From: Alterisphingorhabdus sp038748365
Lineage (GTDB): Bacteria; Pseudomonadota; Alphaproteobacteria; Sphingomonadales; Sphingomonadaceae
DNA length: 64,000 bases
NCBI GenBank assembly: GCA_038748365.1
Contig: JBCDIZ010000010.1
Location: 39,834-103,833 of the forward strand
Reading direction: 5' to 3'
Under the pieces are notes generated by a model. That model did not search any database and was not told where the DNA came from. It worked only from the letters and a program-made list of their open reading frames with translations. Both the position numbers and the translations under genes were made by a program. Shown piece by piece: positions 14,727 through 23,575 of the stretch; position 1 is the first letter of the stretch, and each line of letters begins with the position of its first letter.

Positions 14727-15926
14727 TCAAGCCGCCTCTTTTACCTGTGCCACGATCTTCTGTGCAGCATCACCCAGATCATTGGCACTAACGATTGGCA
14801 GGCCACTATTGTCGAGAATGGACTTGCCCTTGTCGACATTAGTACCTTCAAGACGAACGACCAACGGCACGTCGAGTTCCACTTCCTTTGCCGCGGCGAC
14901 AATGCCCTCGGCAATGGTGTCGCAGCGCATGATGCCGCCAAAGATGTTCACGAGAATGCCTTCAACCGCATCATCGGCAAGGATGATCTTGAACGCCGCG
15001 GTTACCTTCTCGGTGGTGGCGCCGCCGCCGACATCGAGGAAGTTGGCCGGGAAAGCGCCATTCAGCTTGATGATATCCATCGTCGCCATCGCCAGACCGG
15101 CACCATTGACCATACAGCCGATATTGCCGTCGAGCTTGATATAGGCGAGGTCATATTGGCTGGCCTCAACTTCAGCGGGGTCTTCCTCGGTCTCGTCGCG
15201 CAGTGCCTCAATATCCTTATGACGGAACAGCGCATTGCCATCAAAGCTCATCTTGGTGTCGAGCACGAGGAGTTGGCCGTCAGTGGTTTCCACCAACGGA
15301 TTGATCTCCAGCATCTCGCAATCCATTTCCATGAAGGCGTGATAAAGCTGCTTGCCCAGCTTTTGCGCCGCCTTGTTGAGATCACCCTTCAGCTTGAGCG
15401 CAAAGGCAAGCGAACGGCCATGATGCGGCATAAAGCCCTGGGCCGGATCGATAACGATAGTGGTAATCTTTTCCGGCGTGTCATGCGCAACCGCCTCAAT
15501 ATCCATGCCGCCTTCGGTGGAAACCACCATGGCAACGCGGCCTGTGGCGCGGTCGACCAGCATGGAGAGATAATATTCCGACGCGATATCGACGCCATCG
15601 GTGACATAGAGGCGGTTGACCTGCTTGCCCGCATCGCCGGTCTGGATTGTCACCAGCGTATTGCTCAGCATTTCAGTTGCTGCTTCGCGTACTTCGTCAA
15701 TCGACTTGGCGAGACGAACGCCACCCTTGGCATCAGGGCCCAGTTCTTTGAACTTGCCCTTGCCGCGGCCACCAGCGTGAATCTGCGCCTTCACCACATA
15801 AAGCGGCCCAGGCAGTTTTTCAGCTGCAGCAACCGCTTCCTCAACCGTGAGGGCTGCATGGCCCGTGGGCACGCCAATGCCATGTTTCGCCAGAAGTTCC
15901 TTGGCCTGATATTCATGAATATTCAT
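14727..15926 (-). CDS. sucC: Succinyl-CoA synthetase (ADP-forming), beta subunit
   Basis: In the TCA cycle it converts succinyl-CoA to succinate with ATP or GTP formation. The 399-residue product begins MNIHEYQAKELLAKHGIGVP. It has the ATP-grasp signature VVKAQIHAGGRGKGKFKELG, the acidic MEINPLVETTDGQLLVLDTK region (as EMLEINPLVETTDGQ) and the C-terminal GNIGCMVNGAGLAMATMDII and NIFGGIMRCDTIAEGI motifs. The partner gene sucD is not directly downstream, where etfBA lies instead, and it is not in the window. The product is full length. Confidence 0.97.
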   Translation of the reverse strand: MNIHEYQAKELLAKHGIGVPTGHAALTVEEAVAAAEKLPGPLYVVKAQIHAGGRGKGKFKELGPDAKGGVRLAKSIDEVREAATEMLSNTLVTIQTGDAGKQVNRLYVTDGVDIASEYYLSMLVDRATGRVAMVVSTEGGMDIEAVAHDTPEKITTIVIDPAQGFMPHHGRSLAFALKLKGDLNKAAQKLGKQLYHAFMEMDCEMLEINPLVETTDGQLLVLDTKMSFDGNALFRHKDIEALRDETEEDPAEVEASQYDLAYIKLDGNIGCMVNGAGLAMATMDIIKLNGAFPANFLDVGGGATTEKVTAAFKIILADDAVEGILVNIFGGIMRCDTIAEGIVAAAKEVELDVPLVVRLEGTNVDKGKSILDNSGLPIVSANDLGDAAQKIVAQVKEAA

Positions 15927-16155
15927 GGGGAAGAGCAGCCTTTCTATATGCTGTTTGTTCGGGACTGCCCGACCGGTTCGCCCGGCCTGGCAAAAGGACT
16001 CAGGAAATTGCGAAGTTCCTAAAGCATAGACCGAGCATGATTGCCAGTAGGCGTAGAGAAATTTGCGAAACTATTGGCGCTATAACCCAGAAGCCCAGCC
16101 ATATGCAGTGATGATCATCGTCACGTAATGTTCTGTAAACAAGCCAGAGCCGTGC

Positions 16156-16178
16156 ATTACATCCATTGTGGATGTAAT
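16156..16178. promoter_or_regulatory. Perfect 10-bp inverted repeat before the diguanylate cyclase gene
   Basis: ATTACATCCA and TGGATGTAAT are separated by TTG. The element could be a regulator-binding site or an RNA hairpin in the leader of the gene that starts at 16190 or 16229. The run after it (TTTTCC) is weak for a terminator. Confidence 0.45.
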
Positions 16179-16228
16179 TTTCCTTCTTTATGAATATTCC
16201 TTATCAGCCATGCATCGGATGGGGGAAG

Positions 16229-18100
16229 ATGGCCACGAAAAGGGGCAGTAGAGGCTTTACAAAACGGCCGCAACACACTGTTATCGCAGCATATGCCGCG
16301 ATGCTATTCTGTGCCTTCTTGTTTGCTCTGCATATACCCTATGCCAAAGCGGATGATTCGCTAAATGCCTCTCCAGATGATCGGGCATTCGTCCAACAGC
16401 CCATCGCACTCTCCGGCAGCATATGCGCCCTGCCCGGCAATAGCGGTGCTTCCCCGGAACAGATAATCGCCCGGCGCGGTGAGTTTGACTGCACATCAGA
16501 CAAGATGGACAAAGCAACTGACCATTTCTGGATGGTCACAGACATCACCAAAGAACAGACAGGTTTTGCAGTACCGGTTTTGCGCTATCGTGCGGCACGA
16601 CATGGCGATGTCACCATCTATCGCAAGTTTAATGATGGCCGCTGGCTATCCACGCATCATGACATGGCGGACATGACAGCAAACTGGCGCACACCATGGG
16701 CTGTGGCGGCTCCTCTGCTTGGGCCATCGGGAGAACGCCCCGAAACCTTGCTGATCAGCGTCAATCAACCCTGGAACCCAAGCAATCTTTCTGATGTACA
16801 GATATGGGAAGCACAGCAGGACATAGCCGTCAGCGAGAGCGAAAGCCTCTTAAGCGCGCTGTTTATCGGACTGCTGTTCGCACCATTACTGTTAAACATA
16901 ATATTTTTTGCAACTCTGCGACAGCGTTTCATCCTGTTTCATAGCCTGATGCTGGTGGCGATATTGGGCTGCAATCTGTTCTGGACCGGATTGATCTTCG
17001 AACTGGCGCCCAATGCTACCATGGTTGACCGCTCAATTGGTTCTCATATCTCTCTTGCCGTTCTGGCCTTCGCGATATGTATGCTGGTACATTCTCTATG
17101 CGATCCGCAAAAACTGGGGCAAACCGCTTATCGGGCTCTGCCTGCTGTCGGAGTGCTCGGCCTGGCTACGACCATGCTCATCCTTGCTATAGCCCCGGAC
17201 TGGCCACTTGTCGGTTCACGTATATTCAACGCCGTTTACGGGCTTATGGTAGCAACAGTTACCGTAAGCCTGGTTACTGCGGCAACGCGTGGCGACCGTC
17301 TGGCAATGCTTCAGATTCTTGGCCTATCGGGCTTTCTGGTTGTGGCTATTTCCCGGTTGGGCCGCGCAATGGGCTGGCTAGCAGAAACGCCTATGATGGA
17401 CTCAAGCGGCTTTCATTTCGCTGTTCTGCTGGAAGTATTGGTCACCAGTCTGATCGTTGGGATGAAAATCTGGCAATTGCGCCAGAACCATGACCATGCC
17501 CTGCGCCAAAGCGCGAATGAAGCTCTGCTTGCCCGCACCGATTCGCTGACCCAGATTATGAACCGCCGCGGATTTATGGAGCAATTCCGGGCGCTTGAAC
17601 AAGATGGGCGCGCGCCATCGAAAGTCACCGCGCTTATTCTGGTCGACATCGATCATTTCAAACGGATCAATGACAAATATGGCCATGATGCCGGTGATAT
17701 GGTGCTGATACAGATGGCTCAACTCTTACAACAATGCTGCCGCAAAGGAGATAGTCTGGCGCGTTTTGGTGGCGAGGAATTCGCTATATTGGCGCAATGC
17801 AGCGACACCATCGGAATAAGACAGCTGGCCCGGCGCATACAGCAGACCATTTCTGAGATGACATTTGGCAATCCGGGCAAGCCTGTAGGCGCAGTTTCTG
17901 TCAGCATGGGCGTAACCCAGATCAATCTATATCCCACTACACTCGACTTTGATCACCATTATCGCGCTGCCGACCGTGCTCTATACCGTGCCAAGAATAT
18001 GGGTCGTAACCGCATTTGCCACGCAGAAGATGATGATAATTTGGCACAGGGAGTATTGGCACTACCCTCAGGTTCATGGGCAGGTGCCGGCAGCTCCTGA
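16229..18100 (+). CDS. Diguanylate cyclase with 7TMR-DISM sensor
   Basis: It makes cyclic di-GMP from GTP in response to an envelope signal. The product is 623 residues from the ATG at 16229. An upstream ATG at 16190 lacks a ribosome site. An N-terminal signal segment (VIAAYAAMLFCAFLFALHIP) precedes a periplasmic DISMED2-type domain (to about residue 200). Seven membrane helices (about 205-410) and a short coiled linker follow. The GGDEF domain contains LVDIDHFKRINDKYGHDAGD and the active site RFGGEEFAIL. An inhibitory I-site RxxD (RKGD) lies five residues before GGEEF, so product inhibition is expected. No EAL domain is present. Confidence 0.92.
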   Translation: MATKRGSRGFTKRPQHTVIAAYAAMLFCAFLFALHIPYAKADDSLNASPDDRAFVQQPIALSGSICALPGNSGASPEQIIARRGEFDCTSDKMDKATDHFWMVTDITKEQTGFAVPVLRYRAARHGDVTIYRKFNDGRWLSTHHDMADMTANWRTPWAVAAPLLGPSGERPETLLISVNQPWNPSNLSDVQIWEAQQDIAVSESESLLSALFIGLLFAPLLLNIIFFATLRQRFILFHSLMLVAILGCNLFWTGLIFELAPNATMVDRSIGSHISLAVLAFAICMLVHSLCDPQKLGQTAYRALPAVGVLGLATTMLILAIAPDWPLVGSRIFNAVYGLMVATVTVSLVTAATRGDRLAMLQILGLSGFLVVAISRLGRAMGWLAETPMMDSSGFHFAVLLEVLVTSLIVGMKIWQLRQNHDHALRQSANEALLARTDSLTQIMNRRGFMEQFRALEQDGRAPSKVTALILVDIDHFKRINDKYGHDAGDMVLIQMAQLLQQCCRKGDSLARFGGEEFAILAQCSDTIGIRQLARRIQQTISEMTFGNPGKPVGAVSVSMGVTQINLYPTTLDFDHHYRAADRALYRAKNMGRNRICHAEDDDNLAQGVLALPSGSWAGAGSS

Positions 18101-18108
18101 TTTACAGA

Positions 18109-18429
18109 TTATCGGGTCACGGCACAGATGGCACCGGAACTGGCGGTGACACCCACTATCTCCGGATCGCGCAAGGCCCGGGTCATATCGACAAACTGAT
18201 TGATACTGATATCACCCGGATCGCGGCCTTCAAATTCACCCAGATCGCCTAAGCGGTTAAGCTGCACCAGCGACAAGCGATCGGCCATGCGTTCCGCCAT
18301 ACATGAAGCCATAGGTCGTGACAGGCCGACATTCATCAGCGCCGAACGCACACGACTCTCCGGCGTGGCGCAGGCAGAAAGCGTAGACACAGCGGTTACG
18401 ATCATCGCCAAGGCGAATGTGCGCATCAT
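18109..18429 (-). CDS. Small lipoprotein of unknown function
   Basis: The 106-residue product has a lipobox (VSTLSAC) near residue 20, so it should be lipid-anchored in the envelope. The mature part is helical (RVRSALMNVGLSRPMASCMA, ERMADRLSLVQLNRLGDLGE). It resembles small alphaproteobacterial lipoproteins with no assigned role. Its ATG overlaps the TGA of ppa by 4 bases (ATGA), so it is coupled to ppa. It ends 8 bases from the convergent diguanylate cyclase gene. Confidence 0.75.
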   Translation of the reverse strand: MMRTFALAMIVTAVSTLSACATPESRVRSALMNVGLSRPMASCMAERMADRLSLVQLNRLGDLGEFEGRDPGDISINQFVDMTRALRDPEIVGVTASSGAICAVTR

Positions 18430-18965
18430 GCTTTGCCATGCTCCTTCGCGCGATCCATTGCCTCCAGTACAATCTGACGCGCTTCCTCGGCATCACCCCA
18501 TTTGCCAATGCGAACCCATTTTTCAGCTTCCAGATCTTTGTAATGGGTGAAGAAATGCTCGATCTGCTGAAACACAATATCGGGCAGGTCCTCGCGCTCG
18601 CGCACATGGGTATAATAGGGAAAGGTCGCGGTATCGGGAACGCAGACCAGCTTCTCATCGCCGCCATGCTCATCTTCCAGATTCAGCACAGCAATGGGAC
18701 GAACGCGGACAACCGAGCCCGGCATAAAGGGCGAGCGAGCGACGACCAGCGCATCGAGCGGATCACCATCAGGAGACAATGTGTGCGGTACGAAGCCATA
18801 ATTGGCCGGATAGCGCATCGGTGTGTGCAGAATGCGGTCGACAAAGATGGCGCCCGAGGCCTTGTCAAACTCATATTTGACCGGCTCGCCACCTGACGGC
18901 ACTTCGATGATAACATTCAGATTGTTGGGCGGATTTTTGCCTACTGGAATTTCGCTTATCCGCAT
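18426..18965 (-). CDS. ppa: Inorganic diphosphatase (family I)
   Basis: This soluble enzyme hydrolyses pyrophosphate and so drives biosynthetic reactions forward. The 179-residue product has the family I motifs. NVIIEVPSGGEPVKYEFDKA comes first, then RYPANYGFVPHT and the metal-binding signature DGDPLDALVVA (DxDPxD). KLVCVPDTATFPYYTHVRER and FFTHYKDLEAEKWVRIGKWG follow. Length is typical. A small lipoprotein gene is coupled downstream. About 47 bases separate its start from the end of the M61 peptidase gene on the same strand, so the three may share a transcript. Confidence 0.97.
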   Translation of the reverse strand: MRISEIPVGKNPPNNLNVIIEVPSGGEPVKYEFDKASGAIFVDRILHTPMRYPANYGFVPHTLSPDGDPLDALVVARSPFMPGSVVRVRPIAVLNLEDEHGGDEKLVCVPDTATFPYYTHVREREDLPDIVFQQIEHFFTHYKDLEAEKWVRIGKWGDAEEARQIVLEAMDRAKEHGKA

Positions 18966-19012
18966 GGATTGCCTTTCATATGCTGGAAAAGGCAGCGTGG
19001 CGCATCTGCCTA

Positions 19013-20959
19013 TTACTCCTGCGCAGTCACCTGCGGTGCGAGCAACAGATCAAGTCCAGCCGGCCCTTCTGAAGTCTTTTCAAGGCGCGGATAGCGCAGC
19101 CCTCCGCGATAGTCCATGGTTACTGTCTTGTAACGCTCGCCCTTTTTCACCAGTAACGTCACTGGCGGTGCATCCGCATCTTTTGTCGCACTGATTGAGG
19201 CTTTGAGCGTATCCAACGAGAAATCCTCTTCATTCACCGCCACAATCCGGTGGGCATTGGTCAAGCCTGCATAGAAGGCAGGTGAGTCCCATATAACCGA
19301 GCTGATATTGCCATTGCTACGCACTGTAATGCCAAGACTATAGCTGTGATCGGCATTTCTAGCGCGACGCTCACGGTCGCGTAAATAGGGTGTCTGCTCC
19401 TGAGTGTAGACCAGTCGATAGCCGCCTAGCGTCAGGCCGTTTTTCGGTGCTTCGCTGGTGGTTGAATAAAGACGTGGTTGGAAGAAGCCATCCCAATCAT
19501 AGGGCTGCACCTGCTGCAGCGTATTGATGACATCGTCATAATCATAGGTGACCACACCCCAATCGCCATCTCGCCCGCCAAAAAACACCCGGGCGAAATC
19601 CTGTAACGATTTGGCACCACCACTTTCACGCCGGATAATACCGTCGGCTTCGAGCCAGATCAGCATCCCCTCATTATAATAGGCTTCGGTCCGCTGCCAG
19701 CTGGTCCAGGGTTTGGGCTTGCGCGCGGCAACCACCGGGTCATGCGTCGTGTCAATCAGAGGCCGCCACTCGCGCCCTTTGCGCAAGTCGAAGGTGGCAG
19801 CGATGGAGGCAAGTGCACTCAATACATCCTGCTTGGAATAGAGCCCTGATCGCGCCGAGAGAACATAGCCCCAAAACTGTGTCTGCCCCTCATAGACCCA
19901 GAGCAGATTGTCACGCTTGGTGGTGCGGTAATCGGGCGTCCAGATCCCCGCCGGACGGCGATATTTGCCATTCCAGCTATGCGCCATTTCATGCGGCAAC
20001 AGCCCGCGCCGGCCGACGCCCTTATCCCATTCGGTGAAATATTCGCGATCAACACCATTTTCGCTCGAGCGGTGATGCTCCAGTCCAATGCTGCCCATCT
20101 CATTGGTCAGTGCGAGCAGAAAATCATATTCATCATATTGCTGTGAACCAAAGAGATGCACCGCTTCGGCAACGAGACGACGATGGGCTTCAATCTGCTC
20201 TTTATCGGCATCAAGATATTCCGGCGCATCGGCAGCCACATTCAGCCACACGCGGTCGGACAATTTCCAGCGCTTGAAATACTCCCCGGCAAAGACCGGA
20301 CTGTCGACCAGTGTGTCATAATCGACCGTGGCATAGGTGACGGTATCGCCTCTTTTCCGCTCAGCGCGCAGCGCGGTTCCAGCTCGCCAGTCATCAGGCC
20401 ATGTCACGGTCGCAGTCACCGGAATATTGCGGACATAATAGCCCGCCGGATAGAGCGACAGGGAATTCCATTGCAAATTCATCATCTTCGGCGTGACAAC
20501 AACGCGACCTTGCGAAGGCTTGGTTGCCGAGGTGAATTGAAACCGCGCAGTTATTTCACCCACGCCTTCGGGCACTGTTACATGAAAGGCATAAACATAT
20601 GCAGGATCGCGCTCCCAGCGTAGTTTCTGATCACCGGCGAAAAACATCAGCCCCGCCAGCTTTTCAATCTCGCCGCGCGGCGCATGTTTGCCTGGCAACC
20701 ATTCGGGATAGAGTAAAGTAAACCTGCCCGATTGCGGCACCGATATGGTTTGTTCGACTTTGAATATGCCGCGCTCCACATCGCTGGCATCTACTTTGAG
20801 CGCCATACTGCCAGGGAAGGGTTTGTCCTCAGCGACTGCTATGCGATCCGGATAGACCGCTTCGGTCGGTTTACTATTGCCCTGTTGCGCCATCGCCGGT
20901 TGCGCAGTGAGCAGACTGGAAGCGGTCAGTAGAAGGAAAATAAGGCAGGCAAAATGCAT
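19013..20959 (-). CDS. M61 family metallopeptidase with PDZ domain
   Basis: This is an exported zinc aminopeptidase of the glycyl aminopeptidase type. The product is 648 residues from the ATG at 20959 and begins MHFACLIFLLLTASSLLTAQ. A TTG start at 20998 has no ribosome site. A signal peptide is followed by the M61 N-terminal beta domain. The catalytic domain carries HEMAH in LLPHEMAHSWNGKYRRP, with the third ligand Glu expected in LLWVYEGQTQFWGYVL. A PDZ domain near the C-terminus (LGITVRSNGNISSVIWDSPA) completes the usual architecture. Sphingomonads often carry several copies. The substrate is not known. Confidence 0.92.
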   Translation of the reverse strand: MHFACLIFLLLTASSLLTAQPAMAQQGNSKPTEAVYPDRIAVAEDKPFPGSMALKVDASDVERGIFKVEQTISVPQSGRFTLLYPEWLPGKHAPRGEIEKLAGLMFFAGDQKLRWERDPAYVYAFHVTVPEGVGEITARFQFTSATKPSQGRVVVTPKMMNLQWNSLSLYPAGYYVRNIPVTATVTWPDDWRAGTALRAERKRGDTVTYATVDYDTLVDSPVFAGEYFKRWKLSDRVWLNVAADAPEYLDADKEQIEAHRRLVAEAVHLFGSQQYDEYDFLLALTNEMGSIGLEHHRSSENGVDREYFTEWDKGVGRRGLLPHEMAHSWNGKYRRPAGIWTPDYRTTKRDNLLWVYEGQTQFWGYVLSARSGLYSKQDVLSALASIAATFDLRKGREWRPLIDTTHDPVVAARKPKPWTSWQRTEAYYNEGMLIWLEADGIIRRESGGAKSLQDFARVFFGGRDGDWGVVTYDYDDVINTLQQVQPYDWDGFFQPRLYSTTSEAPKNGLTLGGYRLVYTQEQTPYLRDRERRARNADHSYSLGITVRSNGNISSVIWDSPAFYAGLTNAHRIVAVNEEDFSLDTLKASISATKDADAPPVTLLVKKGERYKTVTMDYRGGLRYPRLEKTSEGPAGLDLLLAPQVTAQE

Positions 20960-21088
20960 AAAGTACGATTTTAGGTCAGGACGGCGCGACCGCGCCAAGG
21001 CATTAGGTTCTGACCCAAGCCATAAAGCGCCCCTTTGGATTTTGCAAAAAACACGCTAGAGCGCGCAGAAATTTGGATATGAGAGACT

Positions 21089-22330
21089 ATGGCAAAGCAT
21101 AATATCCCCGGCGCAGTGCGGGGCACGCAGGATATTTTTGGCGAGGATCAGGAGCGTTTCGGCCATGTTGTCGAGACGTTTGAGCACGTGCGCCGCCTCT
21201 ACAATTTCCGCCGCGCCGAATTGCCGGTGATTGAAGCGACCGGTGTTTTTGCCCGCTCGCTCGGCGAATCCACCGATGTGGTTTCCAAGGAAATGTACAG
21301 TTTTGAGGATCGTGGCGGCGATTCCATCACCCTGCGCCCGGAATTTACCGCAGGGATTGCGCGTGCCTATCTCACCAATGGCTGGCGGCAATTTGCGCCG
21401 CTCAAACTCGCCACCCATGGTCCTTTGTTTCGCTATGAGCGGCCGCAAAAGGGTCGCTATCGCCAGTTCCATCAGATTGATGCCGAGATTATAGGTGCCG
21501 CTGAACCGCAGGCGGATGTGGAACTGCTGGTGATGGCGGATCAACTGCTAAGCGAATTGGGCATTAGCGAAGGCGTGACGCTGCAACTCAATACGCTGGG
21601 CGACAGCGCCAGCCGCGATGCTTGGCGCGATGCGCTGGTGGCGCATTTCACCGCGCATAAGGGTGACCTTTCCGAGGATTCCCAAGACCGGCTGGAACGT
21701 AATCCGCTGCGTATCCTTGACAGCAAAGACCCGCGCGACCGCCCGGTTGCCGATAGTGCGCCCGATATTGATGCGTTTCTCACCGATGACGCCGGACAGT
21801 TTTTTGAGAGCGTGACAGCAGGACTGGATGCGGCAGGCGTTGTCTGGACGCGAAACAGCCGATTAGTGCGCGGTCTCGACTATTATCGCCATACCGCGTT
21901 CGAATTTGTGACCGACCGCTTGGGTGCACAGGGGACAGTGCTGGGCGGTGGGCGCTATGATGGGCTAATCGAAAATCTCGGCGGGCCACATACCCCGGCT
22001 GTCGGATGGGCCGCAGGAATTGAGCGGCTGGCGATGTTAGTGGAGGACGCCAAAGCGCCCGCCTTGGATATCGCAGTAGTGGCCGAAAATCGTGATCGCG
22101 AAGCGGAAGCCATGGCGCTCACTGCTCACTATCGCCGCGCAGGCTATGCTACCGAGTTGTTCGCCAGCGGCAGTCCGCGCAAGCGCTATGACCGTGCCGT
22201 CAAATCGAACCCGCGCTTTATCGTCTCGCTCGATATTCGCGATGGCGCAAACCATCAGGGATTGAATGCCGTTAGCGGCGAAAATGACCAGAAGGTGCAG
22301 AGCATTCTTGACGCCGTTGCCCAAGCATAA
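21089..22330 (+). CDS. hisS: Histidyl-tRNA synthetase
   Basis: This class II synthetase charges tRNA-His. The 413-residue product has the catalytic-core motifs. VRGTQDIFGEDQERFGHVVE is at the start. Motif 2 is the FRYERPQKGRYRQFHQIDAE segment. The histidine-specific motif is RGLDYYRHTAFEFV, followed by GGGRYDGLIENLGGPHTPAV as motif 3. A C-terminal anticodon-binding domain completes it. The ATG has GAGAG upstream. It sits 12 bases before prfA, forming a translation-factor operon with prfA and prmC. Confidence 0.97.
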   Translation: MAKHNIPGAVRGTQDIFGEDQERFGHVVETFEHVRRLYNFRRAELPVIEATGVFARSLGESTDVVSKEMYSFEDRGGDSITLRPEFTAGIARAYLTNGWRQFAPLKLATHGPLFRYERPQKGRYRQFHQIDAEIIGAAEPQADVELLVMADQLLSELGISEGVTLQLNTLGDSASRDAWRDALVAHFTAHKGDLSEDSQDRLERNPLRILDSKDPRDRPVADSAPDIDAFLTDDAGQFFESVTAGLDAAGVVWTRNSRLVRGLDYYRHTAFEFVTDRLGAQGTVLGGGRYDGLIENLGGPHTPAVGWAAGIERLAMLVEDAKAPALDIAVVAENRDREAEAMALTAHYRRAGYATELFASGSPRKRYDRAVKSNPRFIVSLDIRDGANHQGLNAVSGENDQKVQSILDAVAQA

Positions 22331-22342
22331 AGCCGCAGCACC

Positions 22343-23440
22343 ATGACGACCACTACCCCACATATATCCGCCGAACGCATTGCCCAGATCGAGGCTCGTT
22401 TTGCTGAGCTGGAGGCCAAAATGGCCTCCGGGACGCTTGAGGGTGATGCATTTGTTGCAGTCTCCAAAGAATATGCAGAGGTCGAACCCGTAGCCAAGGC
22501 AGCCGCAGAGGTACGCAGGTTGCGGGCCGAGATGGAAGTGCTGGATGGGCTGATTGCCGAGCCTGATCAGGACACGGAAATCAAGGTCATGGCCGAGGAG
22601 GAGCTGGGCGAACTCAAGGACACTTTGCCTCAGGCCGAGCATAACCTCGCCATCAAATTGCTGCCTAAAGACAGTGCCGATGATCGCCCGGCGATGCTGG
22701 AAATCCGCGCTGGCACAGGCGGCGATGAGGCGGCTTTATTCGCTGGCGATCTCTACCGCATGTATGAGCGCTTTGCATCGGAACAGGGGTGGCGCGTCGA
22801 GATGATCAGCGCCAATGCCGCCGATCAGGGCGGGTTCAAGGAAGTCGTCGCCAATGTCACCGGCACCGGTGTGTTTGCCAAGCTGAAATTTGAAAGCGGC
22901 GTGCATCGCGTCCAGCGCGTGCCGGTGACCGAGAGCGGCGGGCGTATCCATACATCGGCGGCGACAGTGGCGGTGCTGCCCGAGCCGGAAGATGTCGACG
23001 TCGCCATTAACGACAATGACCTCAAAATCGATGTCTATCGTGCCTCGGGTGCGGGCGGTCAGCACGTCAACACCACCGACAGCGCAGTGCGGATCACCCA
23101 TTTGCCCAGCGGGTTGGTGGTGACGCAGCAGGATGAAAAGTCGCAGCACAAGAACAAGGCGAAAGCGATGAAAATCCTGCGCGCGCGGCTCTATGAACAG
23201 GAACGCGCCCGCATCGCCGAGGCTGAGGCTGGCGCGCGCAAATCCATGGTCGGTTCCGGCGACCGCTCCGAACGCATCCGTACTTATAATTTCCCGCAAG
23301 GGCGCGTTACCGATCATCGCATCAACCTCACGCTGCACCGGCTGACCGAAATATTGGAAGGCGCTGGGCTCAATGAATTGACCGATGCGCTGATTGCCGA
23401 GGATCAGGCCGAGCGTCTGGCGAATTTGGCGAATGATTGA
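22343..23440 (+). CDS. prfA: Peptide chain release factor 1
   Basis: It recognises UAA and UAG stop codons and triggers release of the finished peptide. The 365-residue product has the PVT tripeptide anticodon (the RF1 PxT) in VQRVPVTESGGRIHTSAATV. The catalytic GGQ lies near residues 238-240 in SGAGGQHVNTTDSAVRITHL. An N-terminal helical domain precedes them. Its modifying enzyme PrmC is encoded 135 bases downstream, separated by a dispersed repeat. Length and motifs are normal. Confidence 0.97.
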   Translation: MTTTTPHISAERIAQIEARFAELEAKMASGTLEGDAFVAVSKEYAEVEPVAKAAAEVRRLRAEMEVLDGLIAEPDQDTEIKVMAEEELGELKDTLPQAEHNLAIKLLPKDSADDRPAMLEIRAGTGGDEAALFAGDLYRMYERFASEQGWRVEMISANAADQGGFKEVVANVTGTGVFAKLKFESGVHRVQRVPVTESGGRIHTSAATVAVLPEPEDVDVAINDNDLKIDVYRASGAGGQHVNTTDSAVRITHLPSGLVVTQQDEKSQHKNKAKAMKILRARLYEQERARIAEAEAGARKSMVGSGDRSERIRTYNFPQGRVTDHRINLTLHRLTEILEGAGLNELTDALIAEDQAERLANLAND

Positions 23441-23468
23441 GACTAGATATCACGATTCCATACATCTT

Positions 23469-23542
23469 CCGTTCGTGTCGAGCGTAGTCGAGACACTGCT
23501 CTCCACTTGCACCGGCCTCTCGACTTCGCTAGAGGCCAACGG
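23469..23542. repeat. Dispersed palindromic repeat (family A, copy 1)
   Basis: The left end CCGTTCGTGTCGAGCGTAGT and the right end CTCGACTTCGCTAGAGGCCA are imperfect inverted copies. The element fills most of the prfA-prmC gap. Related copies lie at 27109-27182 and 36042-36113. Confidence 0.8.
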
Positions 23543-23575
23543 GGAAATTGTTCGCCCTAAGTGCCAACACTTTGA

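Noticed and set aside
15156..16022. 288-residue plus-strand open frame opposite sucC
   Set aside because: It is antisense to conserved sucC and has no recognisable domain.
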